Positions 1 to 12,481 of a stretch of 64,000 nt of DNA are shown here, piece after piece. A program made the position numbers and the translations under genes. The stretch lies in NCBI GenBank assembly GCA_035235625.1, contig CP141140.1:40543351-40607350 (forward strand). The letters are read 5' to 3'. Each line of letters starts with the position of its first letter. Within the stretch, counting starts at the first letter, position 1. Origin of the DNA: Saururus chinensis (taxonomy: Eukaryota; Streptophyta; Magnoliopsida; Piperales; Saururaceae). The notes beneath the pieces were generated by a model that saw nothing but the letters and a program-made list of their open reading frames with translations, did no database searches and was not told the DNA's origin.

Positions 1-136
1 CCAGGCACACCACCCTCTTAGTGGACGCCTTTCACTAGAACCAATCGCTCCGAGCCTTGCTCCGGAAGCTCGAGGCGAGGCACTTGGACCCTCTTCATAT
101 TATTAAAGACAATGGTGATTTAAGTTGGCAACATTT
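1..136 (+). pseudogene. PPR-gene fragment, copy A, part 1
   Basis: Reads in one frame as PPR-protein-like sequence with residues such as RHLDPLHIIKDDG (here with N for the second D) and contains an in-frame stop, so it is a relic. It is about 90% identical by eye to 20585-20727 (copy B). The reading continues after the copia insertion at 6157 (HFWAVIKYLSETSKFNELL). The fragment starts at the window edge, so its true 5' end is not visible. Identification as PPR rests mainly on the longer downstream exon of copy B (47160-47400). Confidence 0.6.
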
Positions 137-863
137 TGTTGGGTGGCACAGTGGAAGCTTGGTGGTGAGCCCGGCGATGTGGACACACATATAAGCACAA
201 ATAAGCAGTAGTAAATTTAAATTACTTTAAATTAATATAAATTAAAGCAAAGATTAAATACTACTGACCTTTAGGGGTTGAGCCCCATGGATGTGGCTAA
301 TCACCCTACACGACCTCGTTGTTATATCAATATAAATGGGGGAATTACAATTACCTATTTAATTGATGAATCCCTTCTCTTCTTACCAAGAGAAACATCA
401 TTATTCCTTAGCCAAATTGCTGGTATAATTTGGCTTTAGCAAGGCTGATCACCAACTATCAAAGAGAAGAAGAGAGCATGAGGCTTGACACAAAATTTCA
501 CCAATGAGTAGTCTTCTTTGTTTGCCACTCAATTATAGAGAAGTGGGAAAATCTGCCCTTGCTCAAGTTGGGTTGAATGTGAAGAGAAAAAGGAGAATTC
601 TTTGGTTTTTCTTTCGGGAGAGAAAAGAAACAAGCCGGAACAAGCTTTCTCTATTTCGTCTGGGACAAAAAAATGAAGCTGAGTGTTTTTTCAATTTTCC
701 GTCGTGATTTTTATAATGAGCAGGTGGTTTCCATCTTATAACTGCCTCACGACTTTACATTAGTAAGATAGGACTTAGCCTTATCTCTTCACACGCTACC
801 CCAGTTCTCTCAAACCATGCCTATTTTCCCGGTTTAAGGGGGTACGACGCCCACATCCCAACA
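137..863 (-). repeat. 3' LTR of copia copy A (727 bp)
   Basis: Begins TGTTGGGTGGC and ends CCCACATCCCAACA. It lacks about 46 bp (near 178-190) present in the other LTRs, which have a 'gatgtgcaaaaatatcacc' stretch there. It is related over its full length to 20728-21499 and to the unamplified parts of 4430-6156. Confidence 0.92.
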
Positions 864-876
864 TCCCCCAGTTGGG
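864..876 (-). other. Polypurine tract of copia copy A
   Basis: On the minus strand AACTGGGGGA directly precedes the 3' LTR, the expected place for the plus-strand primer of reverse transcription. Confidence 0.7.
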
Positions 877-977
877 TGAACTGCCCATGAACCAAACAAC
901 AACTTGTGCACCTAGTTCTATCTTAGTCCATCATGTAGAAAAAAATGTTCATGCTAAACTTCACAGGAGCTGGCGCC

Positions 978-3606
978 CTAGCCCTGTCGAAGTCCTATAC
1001 TATGAACATGATGTACAAAGTGATCCGTTGTTAAGGCCTTAGTTAACAGATCTACCAATATCTCAGAAGTAGGAAGATGGTTTACTACAAAGTAGTAATT
1101 TAGTTCATTGTGTTTACCTCTTGCACTGATTTCTCCATTTTTAAGTATCGACACAGTAGCTAGATTATTACAAAACATTTGGACAGGAGAATCAACCCAG
1201 CTCTCTAACCTAAGCCTGGCTAAAAAGTCTTTAATCCACACTGCTTCTGAAGCTGCTAAACTGTATGCATAAAATTCAGCTTCCATGGTTGACTTTCCTA
1301 TGCTCTTTTGCTTCTTATTAGCCCAAGCTATAGCACCACCTCCAAACATGAAGAAATAAACAGTAGTGGATTGCCTGTCATTTGGGTACCCAGCGTAGTC
1401 TGAATAACTATCTATACCTAGCCAATGTAAGTTCCTCAGCCTAATAGGTGAGTTTCATACCTCTGGTTCCCAGGAGGTACCTAAAAACTCGCTTCACAGC
1501 TTGCCAGTGAGCCATACTTGGGTTTGCCTGGTATCTACTCAAGAGCTTAGCAACATGGCTCAAATCAAGTCAAGTACAGGTCATGGCATATATTAAGCTA
1601 CCAATAGCCTGTGCATGAGGCACTGACTCTATTTTGAGTCTATCCTCATTAAAGGATGGTGCCGAACTTTTTGATAAAGTTGTACCCTTATAGATAGGAG
1701 ACTTTGTTGCTTTCTAACCAATCACACTGAAGCGTTTCAAGATGCTTTCTATGTATGATTCTTGAGATATACTAAGCAACCTTTCTTTCTATCACTGTCA
1801 ATCTTCATACCGAGTACGTAGGAGGCCTCACCCATGTCTTTTATTTCAAACTAGGTGTTGAGGTACTCTTTTAGACTGACTATTAAGCTTAAGTCATTTC
1901 CCATCAAAAGGGTATCATCTACATAGAGAGAGAGAGTAACATAAATCTATTTTCATCCTTAAAGGAGTAGACACAATGATCACATTCATTTGCTATAAAC
2001 ACATACTCACTAATCACCTTATGAAAAGTGAAATACCATAGCCTAGGAGACTATTTAAGGTCATACTAAGATTTTATGAGTTTGCACACCTTATGTTCAT
2101 CTCCAAGAACAACAAACCCTCAGGTTGTTCTATGTAAATCTCCTCCTCTAAATCACCATTTAGGAAGGCAGTCTTTATATCTATTTGGTGTAATTCTAAG
2201 TCTAATTGTGCCACTATAGCCAACAAACACCTAATAAATGTAAATCTAGTCAGAGGTGAATAGGTTTCCTTAAAGTCAATTCTCCTGACTTGGTTGAAAC
2301 CTTTAGCTACTAGTCTTGCTTTATATTTATTTATAGACCAATATGCCTTGAGCTTTTTTTGAAGATCCACTTACAGCTAATAGGCTTTCTTTCACTCGGC
2401 AAGTCAACAACTTCCTAGACTTAGTTCTTCATAATGGAATCCATTTCCTCTTGAATAGCTAATTGTCATTCCTTAGAATCTGGACTATCCATTGACTGCT
2501 CATAGGTTAAGGGATCATCAGATAAAGGTTCATTTATTGTTAATTCATCCTCTCTTAACATGGCAAAGAAGTCCCGCAACAAAGTTGAGGGTCTTCTATC
2601 TCTCACCTCCCTTACTTCAGACACTCCCCTGGGTTTAGATCCTATAACCACCTATGTAGAAGTAGTAGTATTTTGTTCTTTCTCTACTTCAAATAGTTAT
2701 ATTCTTTTACTAGGAATTTTAGGGTCTTCTTCTAGAAAATAAGCATCCCTAGATTCAATGACCCCCACTGTCCCATCAGTATGGTGCACTACAAACCTAT
2801 ACGCCTTAGAGTGTTCACTGTACCCTATAAAGTTACACTTTATTGTTTTAGGGTCTAGTTTGCTTCTATGTTGGTCAGGTACTTTTACATGTGTCATAGA
2901 CCCCCACACTCTAAGATGACGTAAGTCTGGACATCTACCTGTCCATAACTCATAACGTGTTCTCTTGGCAGCCTTAGTGGGTACACGATTAAGCACATAC
3001 ACAGTGGTGTGTAATGCCTCACCCCAAAAAATTTACTCCTAGCTCTGAGTGGTTCAACATGGATCTAACCATATCTAAGAGGGTTCTGTTTCTCCTTTTA
3101 GCAACTCCATTTTTCTAAGAAGTAGAGGGTAAGGTGTATTGGTGTATAATTCCTAGGTTGGTGAAATAATCCTTAAACTCATCAAAGGTGTATTGTCCAC
3201 CTTTGTCTGTTCTTAAGACTTTAATTAACAGACCTAATTGAGCCTCTACTTCAGCCTTAAATTCTTTAAATTTCTCAAAGGCTTCAAACTTTCACTTTAG
3301 GAGGTATATATAACCAAATATAGAGTAATCATCTATGAATGTAATAAAATACACCATCCCTCTATGGGTTTGTACATTCATAGGCCCCTATATGTCTGAG
3401 TGAACGACCTCTAAAAGGTTTGTGGCATGCTTACCCTTTGGGAAGGGTTGCCTACTGATTTTGCTTACCAAGCAATCTTCACACACACGTATATCCCTAG
3501 ATAACTTAGGGAGGAGTCCAATGTTGAAAATTCTGTGTAATTTGTTAACATGCACATGACAAAGCCTCAAGTGCCACAACAAAGAATCAACATCAGACAA
3601 ACACAC
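978..3606 (-). pseudogene. Copia pol remnant (integrase - reverse transcriptase - RNase H)
   Basis: Reading right to left: integrase zinc-binding region with LWHLRLCHVHVNKLH and CEDCLVSK (3388-3606), integrase C-terminal part with YVLNRVPTKA and FIGYSEHSKAYRF (2697-3002), reverse transcriptase N-terminal block with KARLVAKGF and DIKTAFLNGDLEEEIY (2074-2370), the catalytic YVDD motif near 1908-1925, and RNase H with STMEAEFYA and the terminal LTKAL motif (978-1349). Stops and frameshifts separate the pieces, and the central integrase (DDE) part is only partly readable. This is the standard copia order. It cannot encode a continuous polyprotein. Confidence 0.9.
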
Positions 3607-4416
3607 CGCATACTCAAACTTCGCTACTACAAGTTAGGCAAATAATCTTGGTGTGTGTGGTTGAAAAATAGAGTGAATTACTATTTTACCCTTTGCAAGG
3701 TTATTTTTAACTATAATCCACTCAAACAATCAAGTAAGCAATGTATGTGTGCTTACTATGCTAAACAAGCAATGAAAAGGAGTGAACTTTATAAATAAAG
3801 ATAATATACACTTCTATCCAGAAAACAAAAGTGTGAATTGTGTGAAGTTACAAAAGTACCCTTGGGCTAGTTAAGTACAATCAATCATATACAACAATTT
3901 TGCACTTTATATCATGCATCAATTTTTTACACATGAGATTATGCTTGTAATCACCTATAAACAGCATATAAATAAGCCTCAACAATAGAATTTAGCAAGG
4001 TGAATTTCTTATGATGCCCTTGAAATCAAGTCTTACAAAACAAGTCTCTTTATAGGAAAAATCTATTTATAGAATAAATCTATAATCCAAATTCACCAAA
4101 TCAATGATAATTTCAGCCAATTAGGGTCCTAAAGAACCCAGGAAAAATGCTGAAAAAATTCAATTCGAATTTGGGCGAATTTGATCCAAATTGACCAAAA
4201 TATGCCTAATCTTGATGGCAGCATTTGGCATGCTTCTCGAGATCCAATTAATCACGAATTTAGTAGAGGCCTACTTTAGATATTAATAAAAATTTTATTA
4301 TAACTAAATTTCAATTGCTGTATTTATGAGAGAGATATAGCAAACCCTAGCCCTAGCCATATCAGGGATGGCAAGGGGCAAAAAGGTAATTTTCAGCACC
4401 CAATCCAAGAACCAGA

Positions 4417-4428
4417 GCTCCGATACCA
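4417..4428 (-). other. Primer-binding site, initiator tRNA-Met type
   Basis: The minus strand reads TGGTATCGGAGC, one mismatch from TGGTATCAGAGC, the complement of the plant initiator tRNA-Met 3' end. It lies one base from the 5' LTR, which fixes the element's orientation. Confidence 0.85.
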
Positions 4429-4429
4429 T

Positions 4430-6156
4430 TGTTAGGTGGCACAGCGGAAGCTTTATGGTGAGCCGGGCCTTGTGGATGTGCAAAAATATCACCTTTATGT
4501 CCCTCTCAAACAAATTACATGCATACACATATAAACACAAATAAGTAGTTGTAAATTCAAATTACTTTAAATTAATATAAATTAAAGCAAAGATTAAATA
4601 CTACTAACCTTTAGGAGCTGAGCCCCAAGGACGTGGCTAATAACCCTACACGACCTCATTGTTATATCAAACAGAAACAAGGGAATTAGAATTACCTCTT
4701 CAATTGATGAATCCCTTCTCTTCTTACCAAGAGAAACGCCTTTATTCCATAGCCAAATTTCTAGGATAATTTGGCATGAATGAGGATGATCACCAATTAT
4801 CAAAGAGAAGAAGAGAGCAAGAGCCTTGTTAAAATTTTCCACCAATGAGTAGTCTTCTTTGTTTGCCACTCAATCAAAGAGAAGTGGGAAAATTTTCATT
4901 TGCTCTAGTTAGGTGGCACAGCGGAAGCTTTATGGTGAGCCGGGCCTTGTGGATGTGCAAAAATATCACCTTTATGTCCCTCTCAAACAAAGTACATGCA
5001 TACACATATAAACACAAATAAGTAGTTGTAAATTCAAATTACTTTAAATTAATATAAATTAAAGCAAAGATTAAATACTACTGACCTTTAGGAGCTGAGC
5101 CCCAAGGACGTGGCTAATAACCCTACACGACCTCATTGTTATATCAAACAAAAACAAGGGAATTAGAATTACCTCTTCAATTGATGAATCCCTTCTCTTC
5201 TTACCAAGAGAAACGCCTTTATTCCATAGCCAAATTTCTAGGATAATTTGGCATGAATGAGGATGATCACCAATTATCAAAGAGAAGAAGAGAGCAAGAG
5301 CCTTGTTAAAATTTTCCACTAATGAGTAGTCTTCTTTGTTTGCCACTCAATCAAAGAGAAGTGGGAAAATTTTCATTTGCTCTAGTTAGGTGGCACAGCG
5401 GAAGCTTTATGGTGAGCCGGGCCTTGTGGATGTGCAAAAATATCACCTTTATGTCCCTCTCAAACAAATTACATGCATACACATATAAACACAAATAAGT
5501 AGTTGTAAATTCAAATTACTTTAAATTAATATAAATTAAAGCAAAGATTAAATACTACTGACCTTTAGGAGCTGAGCCCCAAGGACATGGCTAATAACCC
5601 TACACGACCTCATTGTTATATCAAACAGAAACAAGGGAATTAGAATTACCTCTTCAATTGATGAATCCCTTCTCTTCTTACCAAGAGAAACGCCTTTATT
5701 CCATAGCCAAATTTCTAGGATAATTTGGCATGAATGAGGATGATCACCAATTATCAAAGAGAAGAAGAGAGCAAGAGCCTTGTTAAAATTTTCCACCAAT
5801 GAGTAGTCTTCTTTGTTTGCCACTCAATCAAAGAGAAGTGGGAAAATTTTCATTTGCTCTAATTGGGTTGAATGTGAAGAGAGAAAGGCAAATTCTCTGT
5901 TTTTTCTTTCGAGAGAGAAGAACCAAGCCGAAACAAGCTTTCTCTATTTCGTCTAGGAGAGAAAAAAGAAGCCGGGTGTTTTTTCTGTCTTGTGTCGTGT
6001 TTTTTATAATGAGCAGGTGGTTTCCATCTTATAACTGCCTCATGACTTTTCATTAGTAAGATAGGACTTAGTCTTATCTCTTCACACGCTACCCTAGTCC
6101 TCTCAAACCGAGCCTCTCTTCCCGGTTTAAGTGGGTACGACGCCCACATCCCAACA
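4430..6156 (-). repeat. 5' LTR of copia copy A, enlarged to 1727 bp
   Basis: An LTR with the terminus TGTTAGGTGGC at 4430 and CCCAACA at 6150-6156. Removing two extra 477-bp units leaves 773 bp, matching the 772-bp LTR at 20728-21499. The tandem amplification is described as a separate feature. Confidence 0.92.
4431..5861. repeat. Three tandem 477-bp units inside the copy-A LTR
   Basis: Units start at 4431, 4908 and 5385, each with GTTAGGTGGCACAGCGG. They differ at only a few bases, for example ctaacc versus ctgacc near 4608, aaatta versus aaagta near 4990, and gaaac versus aaaac near 5152. Each unit spans from the LTR start to the internal 'tttgctcta'. The third unit runs on into the normal LTR sequence 'attgggttgaatg'. 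The same 91-codon open frame therefore occurs three times on the minus strand but has no protein likeness and is not a gene. Confidence 0.97.
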
Positions 6157-6441
6157 CATTTCTGGGCCGTGATCAAGTATCTCAGTGAAACATCCAAATT
6201 TAATGAGCTCCTTCTGGTATCAATCCGTTTTCCTCTTGTCTTTGTACTTAGTAATTTGCTTGTATTCTTTTTAAACAACATTATTTGCCCATTTTTTGCA
6301 TTTGGGTGCATCCATTCTTTGTTTATATTTAGAGATTTTTAGCAGCCTACTAGATGTTTGATTATGGAGGGATATAGAGAAGTCCCAAACCAATGAAGTG
6401 AACTATGCTAAGGTCATCGATTTGTTGAGTACAGCAGGTCT
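6157..6441 (+). pseudogene. PPR-gene fragment, copy A, part 2
   Basis: Continues part 1 across the copia insertion with HFWAVIKYLSETSKFNELL, then a GT splice donor near 6217, an intron-like stretch, and a second exon piece reading NYAKVIDLL near 6400-6430. It matches copy B at 46915-47210 and diverges abruptly after the shared 'ggtctt' (about 6441), where copy B goes on with recognisable PPR coding sequence. A one-base frameshift is present in the second exon, as in copy B. Confidence 0.65.
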
Positions 6442-9400
6442 TTTGTTTTCAGTTGAGATATTTACTTAAAGATATTTGTTGTTTCTTAAACTGATGTTTA
6501 TTATTAGACATGGATTATATTGTACTTATTCTTATTTCTTTAATATTGAATTTTTATATTTTCTATTCTATTTGGTCTATTTTGGACAAAAAAGGGGAGA
6601 AATTATTGAAAATCATAAGTTCTGGTTGAGGGTTTGAGCATGCACACCAAACATCACTTCTAGTATATTTAGTCACACAAAAATTACATTCATTAAAATT
6701 TATACCCCTAATGAACCAATTTAATGAACTAGTGCTTCACAAAAATTAATATTTCGTTGACACACATTCATCTAGCATTAATCCCTTAATCGTGATATTC
6801 AAATCAATTAACTAATCAAGCACAAACACATCAAACACACCAATTTAGCGTAGAAAACCCAAACTAGGGCAACAAACTATGGGACCTCTCTTGATCACCT
6901 AAAGTACGCACTATGAAATGAACTTTTTTAGTACAAGAATCATCTTCCAAAGTATAGCGCAATCAAATGATTTTACTTGGTGATCTAGATTCCAACTTCC
7001 CGCACACCCAATCTCCATGGCATGTCCTTTGTTTTCTATTATGCCAATAGTACTTGATCACTCAGGATATTTACCAAGGATGATGAACAATTCACATTTT
7101 AATGATTCAATCGAGAACTATGAAGAAAAGTTCAATTTTTACAAAGGGTTTTATGAAACACTCATTTCACAAACTTTCAAACATCAAAAAGTCTTCGAGA
7201 AAGTTTGTAGAGTCAGGGAATGATTCAATCAATTAGAAACAAGGCCTTAGAGTCTCAAGTGTATCATTAAGAGAGAAGCAAGAGAAGAAAATACACTAGG
7301 TTGAAGGCTATGATTCAAAAGGTAATGGAATATGCTTCCCTCTCGAATACATGGATTTAGAGTGTAAAGAGGTTCATAGAAGAATTTTGCCCAATTAGGA
7401 ATCAAATTGGACCAAATAAAGAAATTTCCCTAGAGGGCAATTGATGGGGCTGAATAAATTTTGTCTGGGAATAAGAGAACAATCGGGCTCAACTTACTGG
7501 AACATGCTTAGACCAAAAGACACTGATTGGCAAATCAACGTGCTTGCAATAATTTATCTTGTGCTCCGAACTCAATTATTACTCTTTCTAACATCATGGA
7601 TGAAACTTCAGTAAGACATAGAAAGAATAGAATAAAGCTAAAAAAGTCATCCAAAGTGTATATACCACTGATTTTAAGCACTTTAGGGAAAACCTTCACA
7701 ATGGTTGAATTTGACTTTAATTTCTCTTAATCTTCAATTATACTTTGTGGAACAGTGCTATATGAATTTGGTTGTTTGTGAGTATGCAAATTAATTACAA
7801 GATACAAGGCTTTTCAAGTTCAATTTCAAAAGCGTCATGAAAGAGTCTTTGTTAAATCAATTCAAGTCTCGTTTTATAAAAATTGAAAATCAATACACTA
7901 ATTGTCAAAGAGATTATTATCTTATTTTCATACTTTGTATAGTTTTTCAAAAAATAACCAACGTGAGGGATTGTTAGGACATATTTAATATATGTGTTAT
8001 AACATATTTAATATATGTGTTATATTAACTTTATTTCTGTGAACAAAACTATGTTCATTCAATGTGTGTTTTTAAGTCTTATAAAGTCTTATTTGATTAG
8101 TGATAAGTAAAGTTAGATTTAGAATTGAAAAACATGAAAAATTAGAACATTTACCATTTTATGATTCAAGGTGGAAGACTAATGAAGAAGTGATTTCAAG
8201 CTTTCAAGGTATGAAATCACACACAAACCTAGTGTTTTCATGTTCTAATCACACAAGAGTGTTAGAAAAAAAATGGATAGAAACTACATAAAAAATTGCA
8301 AATTGTTCATAAATGATTGATTGGATTAATACAAGTGATCTATTTGTTTTGAATAAAATTTGAGATTTTTTTCAGAACATCAATTGATTGATCATCATGT
8401 GGAAAAGATTGATCGGAATACGTTTTGTCACGTTCCACAACTATAAATGATCAATCATACTATTAAAACTATCAATCAATTCTTGATAAATATTGAACAG
8501 TATAGGGAACAATCGATCCCCCTGCGGAACAATCAATCGAACGGTGCCATTTTGCCTAAAATACATCATTCTGTGAATTGTTTGTTTCCAAGAAAAATTC
8601 AAATACCTAAGCTAACTTAATACCCTACATACTACAACATGACAAAATTGATAGGGTAGGAATAGAATTCTTTGACAGAATTGAAGCAAAAAAATTGAGA
8701 GTTACTATACAAAAATTATTTTACCCACCTTCATGAATTTTAAAGAGATATTAAAAAAGATGTGAGAGAATTTGGTTCATAAGATATGTATAAATTAAGT
8801 AGTGAGTTATGAGTTACTACACTTTACAAGGATTGAATATGGAGAGAATGAAGGACATTGATTGAAAATTTTGCAAGAGATTATGCTAGTGAAGTAAAAG
8901 ATCAAGGCTATGTACGAAGGAAAGTATCATGATAGACGTTGGTAGCCAATGAATACTTAGAGATGAGATTTCTAATGTTGTGGCAATGCTATGTCATGTA
9001 AATCTTAACTTACTAGTGCATTGATTAATCAACTAAGATATTATCTTGTGATTTTTCTTTGCTTTATGTGGTTGATTATTTTATTTGATAGTAATTTCAA
9101 TTTATGTGCCAAAGGTAACATCTTGTTTTCCTTAGCAAGTGTCTTGGGCTAGAGGCATTGTGGTTGTTTGCATAAGCTTTCCAACTTAGATGGTTGGAGC
9201 CTTAAGAGCTCACATAATTCGGCTCCACCACTATATTTTTTATGCTATGCCAATGTGTTATTTGATGTTGTCGCTTCAACAAGATATAGAACTATTCATG
9301 AGACAAATGCCCAGTGACATCTTTAGGCGTGTGCACTATCATAGATGGACAGCAATAACAAGCGTTTGTTTCACAAAGATAGCTAGAAAAAGAAGCTTCC

Positions 9401-9813
9401 ACTCCAAGGAGGCTGATTTCATATAATTAATTTCATAACCATCAAGAGCTTCTAAAAGGGAGGGCTTACCATGGGATCTCTGTGGGTACGTGTTATGTGT
9501 TTGTGGAAATTAGCATATTAACAATGCACCAGATATTGTACGATGGGGCCGGCTTCCCACTGTACGGGCACCCATCATCTAGAAGTTCTTAGCCAATATT
9601 GCGAGTCTATGGTGGTAGAACTTTCTTGGTTAGATTCTATGCCAAATGTTGCGTAATTGAAATGCAGGTTTGAATCATCCAATAAACGAGACTCTTATTT
9701 TATTGACGCCCACCATTAAACGGCTCAGATATAAACGAGACTTAGTCTAATTTTAGTAGTTATTTCCAATATCTTAGTAGCCATGGACCGACCGGCTGCC
9801 ACAAAGACCATTC
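6442..9813. other. AT-rich stretch without recognisable gene
   Basis: Open frames here are short (up to 78 codons) and resemble no protein I know. A short tandem duplication of a 'acatatttaatatatgtgttat' type unit sits at 7979-8023. Several 'tgatcaatc'-like words occur at 8300-8540. No RNA gene or element end is recognised. Confidence 0.5.
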
Positions 9814-10108
9814 AAACAAAAACAATCAAAGGAGAGGGAAGATTAGATGATCAGCATAAAAAGCATGGACAATTCTTTTTCTCTTTTTTTGGCTAACATC
9901 CCTACGATAATACAGTGTTAGAGAAATAGTTTTCTATTTGGAAGACAGAAAGAAAGGTCTATGCTGATCATTCATAAGAATTATCCACTGGATTGACTAT
10001 TGTTCTATCTTCATATATGCTAGCCTTCATTTGTTAACACGTTACTGAACATGAACACAAACAATCAAAGGAGAAGGAAGATTAGATGATCAACGTAAAA
10101 AGCATGGG
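9814..10108. repeat. Direct repeat pair of about 53 bp, 240 bp apart
   Basis: 9814-9869 and 10057-10108 share 'acaatcaaaggaga' through 'gattagatgatca' to 'aaaaagcatgg'. The second copy ends on the ATG of the monooxygenase pseudogene. The arrangement could be a local duplication of the 5' leader or the two sides of an old insertion. Confidence 0.8.
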
Positions 10109-10566
10109 CGCGGTCCACAAAGATGTTGTAATTGTCGGTGGAGGGATCGCCGGGTTGGCGACCGCCCTAGCACTGAAGAGGGTCGGCATTGGGGCTACAG
10201 TGCTTGAGTGAGCCGATGAGTTGCGATCCACCGGCACTGCCCTTTTCCTCTTCCCCAATGCCTGGCGAGCCCTACAGGCACTGGGTGTGGATCATAAGCT
10301 CCTGCCCCTATATGCCCCATTACTAAAGTATGTCCATCATCCTTGCCCTCCTATTACAAGTTCAACACAGTAATGGTAATGAATGAATTTTTCATTGTTG
10401 TTTTACAGGGGAATTTTCACTGATGTTGCAACTGGTTCAACTATTCCAGTTTCTTTCGAAAATACATTTGACAGGTATCACAAATGTTGCTGTACACGGT
10501 TAGCATGTTAATTTCTTGAATACTTTGTACAAATGTATATAATAAGGGAATGCTTAGACTAATGTA

Positions 10567-10568
<2 letters not shown>

Positions 10569-10612
<44 letters not shown>
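10569..10612. repeat. TA microsatellite
   Basis: About 22 uninterrupted TA dinucleotides inside the second intron of the monooxygenase pseudogene. Confidence 0.95.
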
Positions 10613-10616
<4 letters not shown>

Positions 10617-11374
10617 TTTTTTTCTTATGACTGGTAATTTATATTTTGACGTGAAGGGGTGGGAAGGGAATGAGGCTCGTTCACAGGAGGGCCCTGTTAG
10701 AAGCCATGGCCCAGGAACTTCCAAGTGGGTGCATCCGTTGTTGGGCCGGAAAACTGCTGGACTGTAGGCCGGAATAGACGTGCCGGACAGAGCTGCCGCC
10801 GCCGGGCGTTGAGCTCTAGCCGGCGTCGCCTCTGCGCCGGCCGTCGGGATTTGATCCCACAGTACGGCGGCGATTAAAAAAAAAAATTGATTTTTTCTCG
10901 CCGCCACGGGGCAGTTTTCGTATTTTTTCGGCCGCCATCGGCCTCCGGCCGTCGCCCCGCTTCCGATCCTGCAGGCACTGGCCAGCGCTGCCTCTTCCCC
11001 GTGTTTGGGCACTGGCCGGCGCCGTCGCTGCGCACAGAGCCGGTGTTTCCTTTGTTGTTTGTCGCCGCCGATTTCGAGTTGGAAGGCCCGCCGCCGCCCG
11101 TTGCTGAAAGGAATCGGGGCCGGATTTGGAACCTCCGCCGTTGGGCGGAACTTTCTCCGGCCCCCTGAGCCGCTGTCGGGTTTTTGCTCGCAGTCGCCGG
11201 GATTTTTATCTCACTGTATTTTTCTTTTTGAATCGCCGTTACCGGCCGCCGCGCTCAAGTTTTGTGGCCGGATCTGCCTTCTCCGTCGCTGGACGGACCT
11301 TTATTCAGGACATCCGGTCTGCCGGCGGGCTTCGACGGCGGGCGTGCGGCGGCTTCCTCACCCACCTGTCTGAG

Positions 11375-11531
11375 ACCTCTCGCCCGTGGCGAGAGGTTGA
11401 AGACGACCCGCACTGGCGCGGGTCTGTTCTGACCCGCGCCCGGCGGGTTTTCACTGACCCGCGTCGCGGGTCAGCCGTGGCGCGGGTCAGTTGCTGACCT
11501 GGCCCAAACCGGGTCTCCAGACCCGGTTTGG
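11375..11531 (+). other. Array of six consecutive hairpins in the retrotransposon leader
   Basis: Perfect inverted repeats follow one another: 11375-11397 (10-bp arms ACCTCTCGCC, 3-nt loop), 11405-11424 (GACCCGC), 11432-11448 (ACCCGC), 11454-11474 (9-bp arms CTGACCCGC, 3-nt loop), 11485-11499 (GGTCAG), and 11504-11531 (13-bp arms CCAAACCGGGTCT, 2-nt loop). Four of the stems share the GACCCGC/GCGGGTC word. The function is unknown; an RNA structure in the genomic transcript is one possibility. Confidence 0.85.
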
Positions 11532-12481
11532 TCTATTCCGGGTGTTAAAAAAAAAATCTCTTTTATTTTGTGGAAATTTTTTTTTTCTTTATAAAGTTGT
11601 GATTGCATGTATGTTATGGATGTGTTATTTAATTATCATAATTGAGGCTTTATTAATGTTATGGGCCGGTCAGGGGATTATATTGCAATCATATGTTTAT
11701 CAATTTTATTTTGTTTAAAATTGTTGAGCGCACCACTTATGTAATTTTAAGAGAGAGAGTGTACATTATACTTATTGTAAGCGACACCAGCATTCAAGGA
11801 CCACGTCTGGAGGCGGATGCAGTCATGGAGTATTAATGTATATTTTTTCTATTTCAGGGGCTGATAGCTTCCACCTTGTACAATTTTTTTTTTTTAAGGA
11901 CTGTATAAGGACTTTGGACTATATTTTTATTTGTGGTGTGTGGTGATGGACCCCCTGGCCGAGTCCCAAAAGCCTGCTGACAAAATTGACATTAATGCCC
12001 CTGTCAATTTTGTATGGATATTTTTATGCTTGCTTGATAATTAATTGCATTCATTTTGTTATTTGAAATGGTGAATAGCACAAATTCAGTTCCCACATCC
12101 GTTGCGATAATTTAGGAATGGCCAAAGCATCCTAAGTTATTTGTCAACGTGTGAGTCATATAGAATGCTACTATGGGGTGCATAGATTCACATACATTAA
12201 AAATATTGTGCTATCATCAAATTCTGATTATGTGACAAAGACTGTCATCCGGCCCCAAAGGGAGGTGGTAGTTAGCGTTACATAATTAGGATAAGGTGGA
12301 GGGTTATATATTTTAACATTGGTAAATCCCTATGCCCAAAGGTGTGGGATTTTCCTGTCATGTTTTATGTATAACCCACTAGCCTTATCATGAGACAAAA
12401 TTAACATTTGTTTCTATATAGCTTAGTAAATTTGATGCAGATTGCAACCTTTGCCCAAAGGGAGGTTTTCAATTTTACTAC

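Larger units (their letters stand above)
137..6156 (-). mobile_element. Ty1/copia LTR retrotransposon, copy A (decayed, complete ends)
   Basis: The element lies on the minus strand. Both ends carry the LTR terminus TGTTGGG...CCCAACA (TGTTAGG at the right-hand LTR) and it is flanked by a perfect 5-bp target duplication CATTT (132-136 and 6157-6161). The order on the minus strand is 5' LTR (right), primer-binding site, remnants of integrase, reverse transcriptase and RNase H, polypurine tract, 3' LTR (left), which defines copia order. Nearly all of gag and protease is missing compared with copy B (39095-40250): homology jumps from the integrase zinc region near 3630 to leader sequence near 3640. 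The coding region has many frameshifts, so the copy is not autonomous. Confidence 0.93.

Noticed and set aside
4594..5823. The same 91-codon frame three times in a row, resembling a tandem gene family
   Set aside because: It is the minus-strand reading of the 477-bp LTR amplification, with no protein likeness and no gene in the single-copy LTRs.
9190..9426. 78-codon frame with an RRVHYHRW motif
   Set aside because: Short, AT-rich neighbourhood, no family likeness or promoter context.
10554..11497. Several overlapping open frames of 90-150 codons on both strands
   Set aside because: GC-rich retrotransposon leader; one frame even includes the TA microsatellite as an IY run. No protein likeness.
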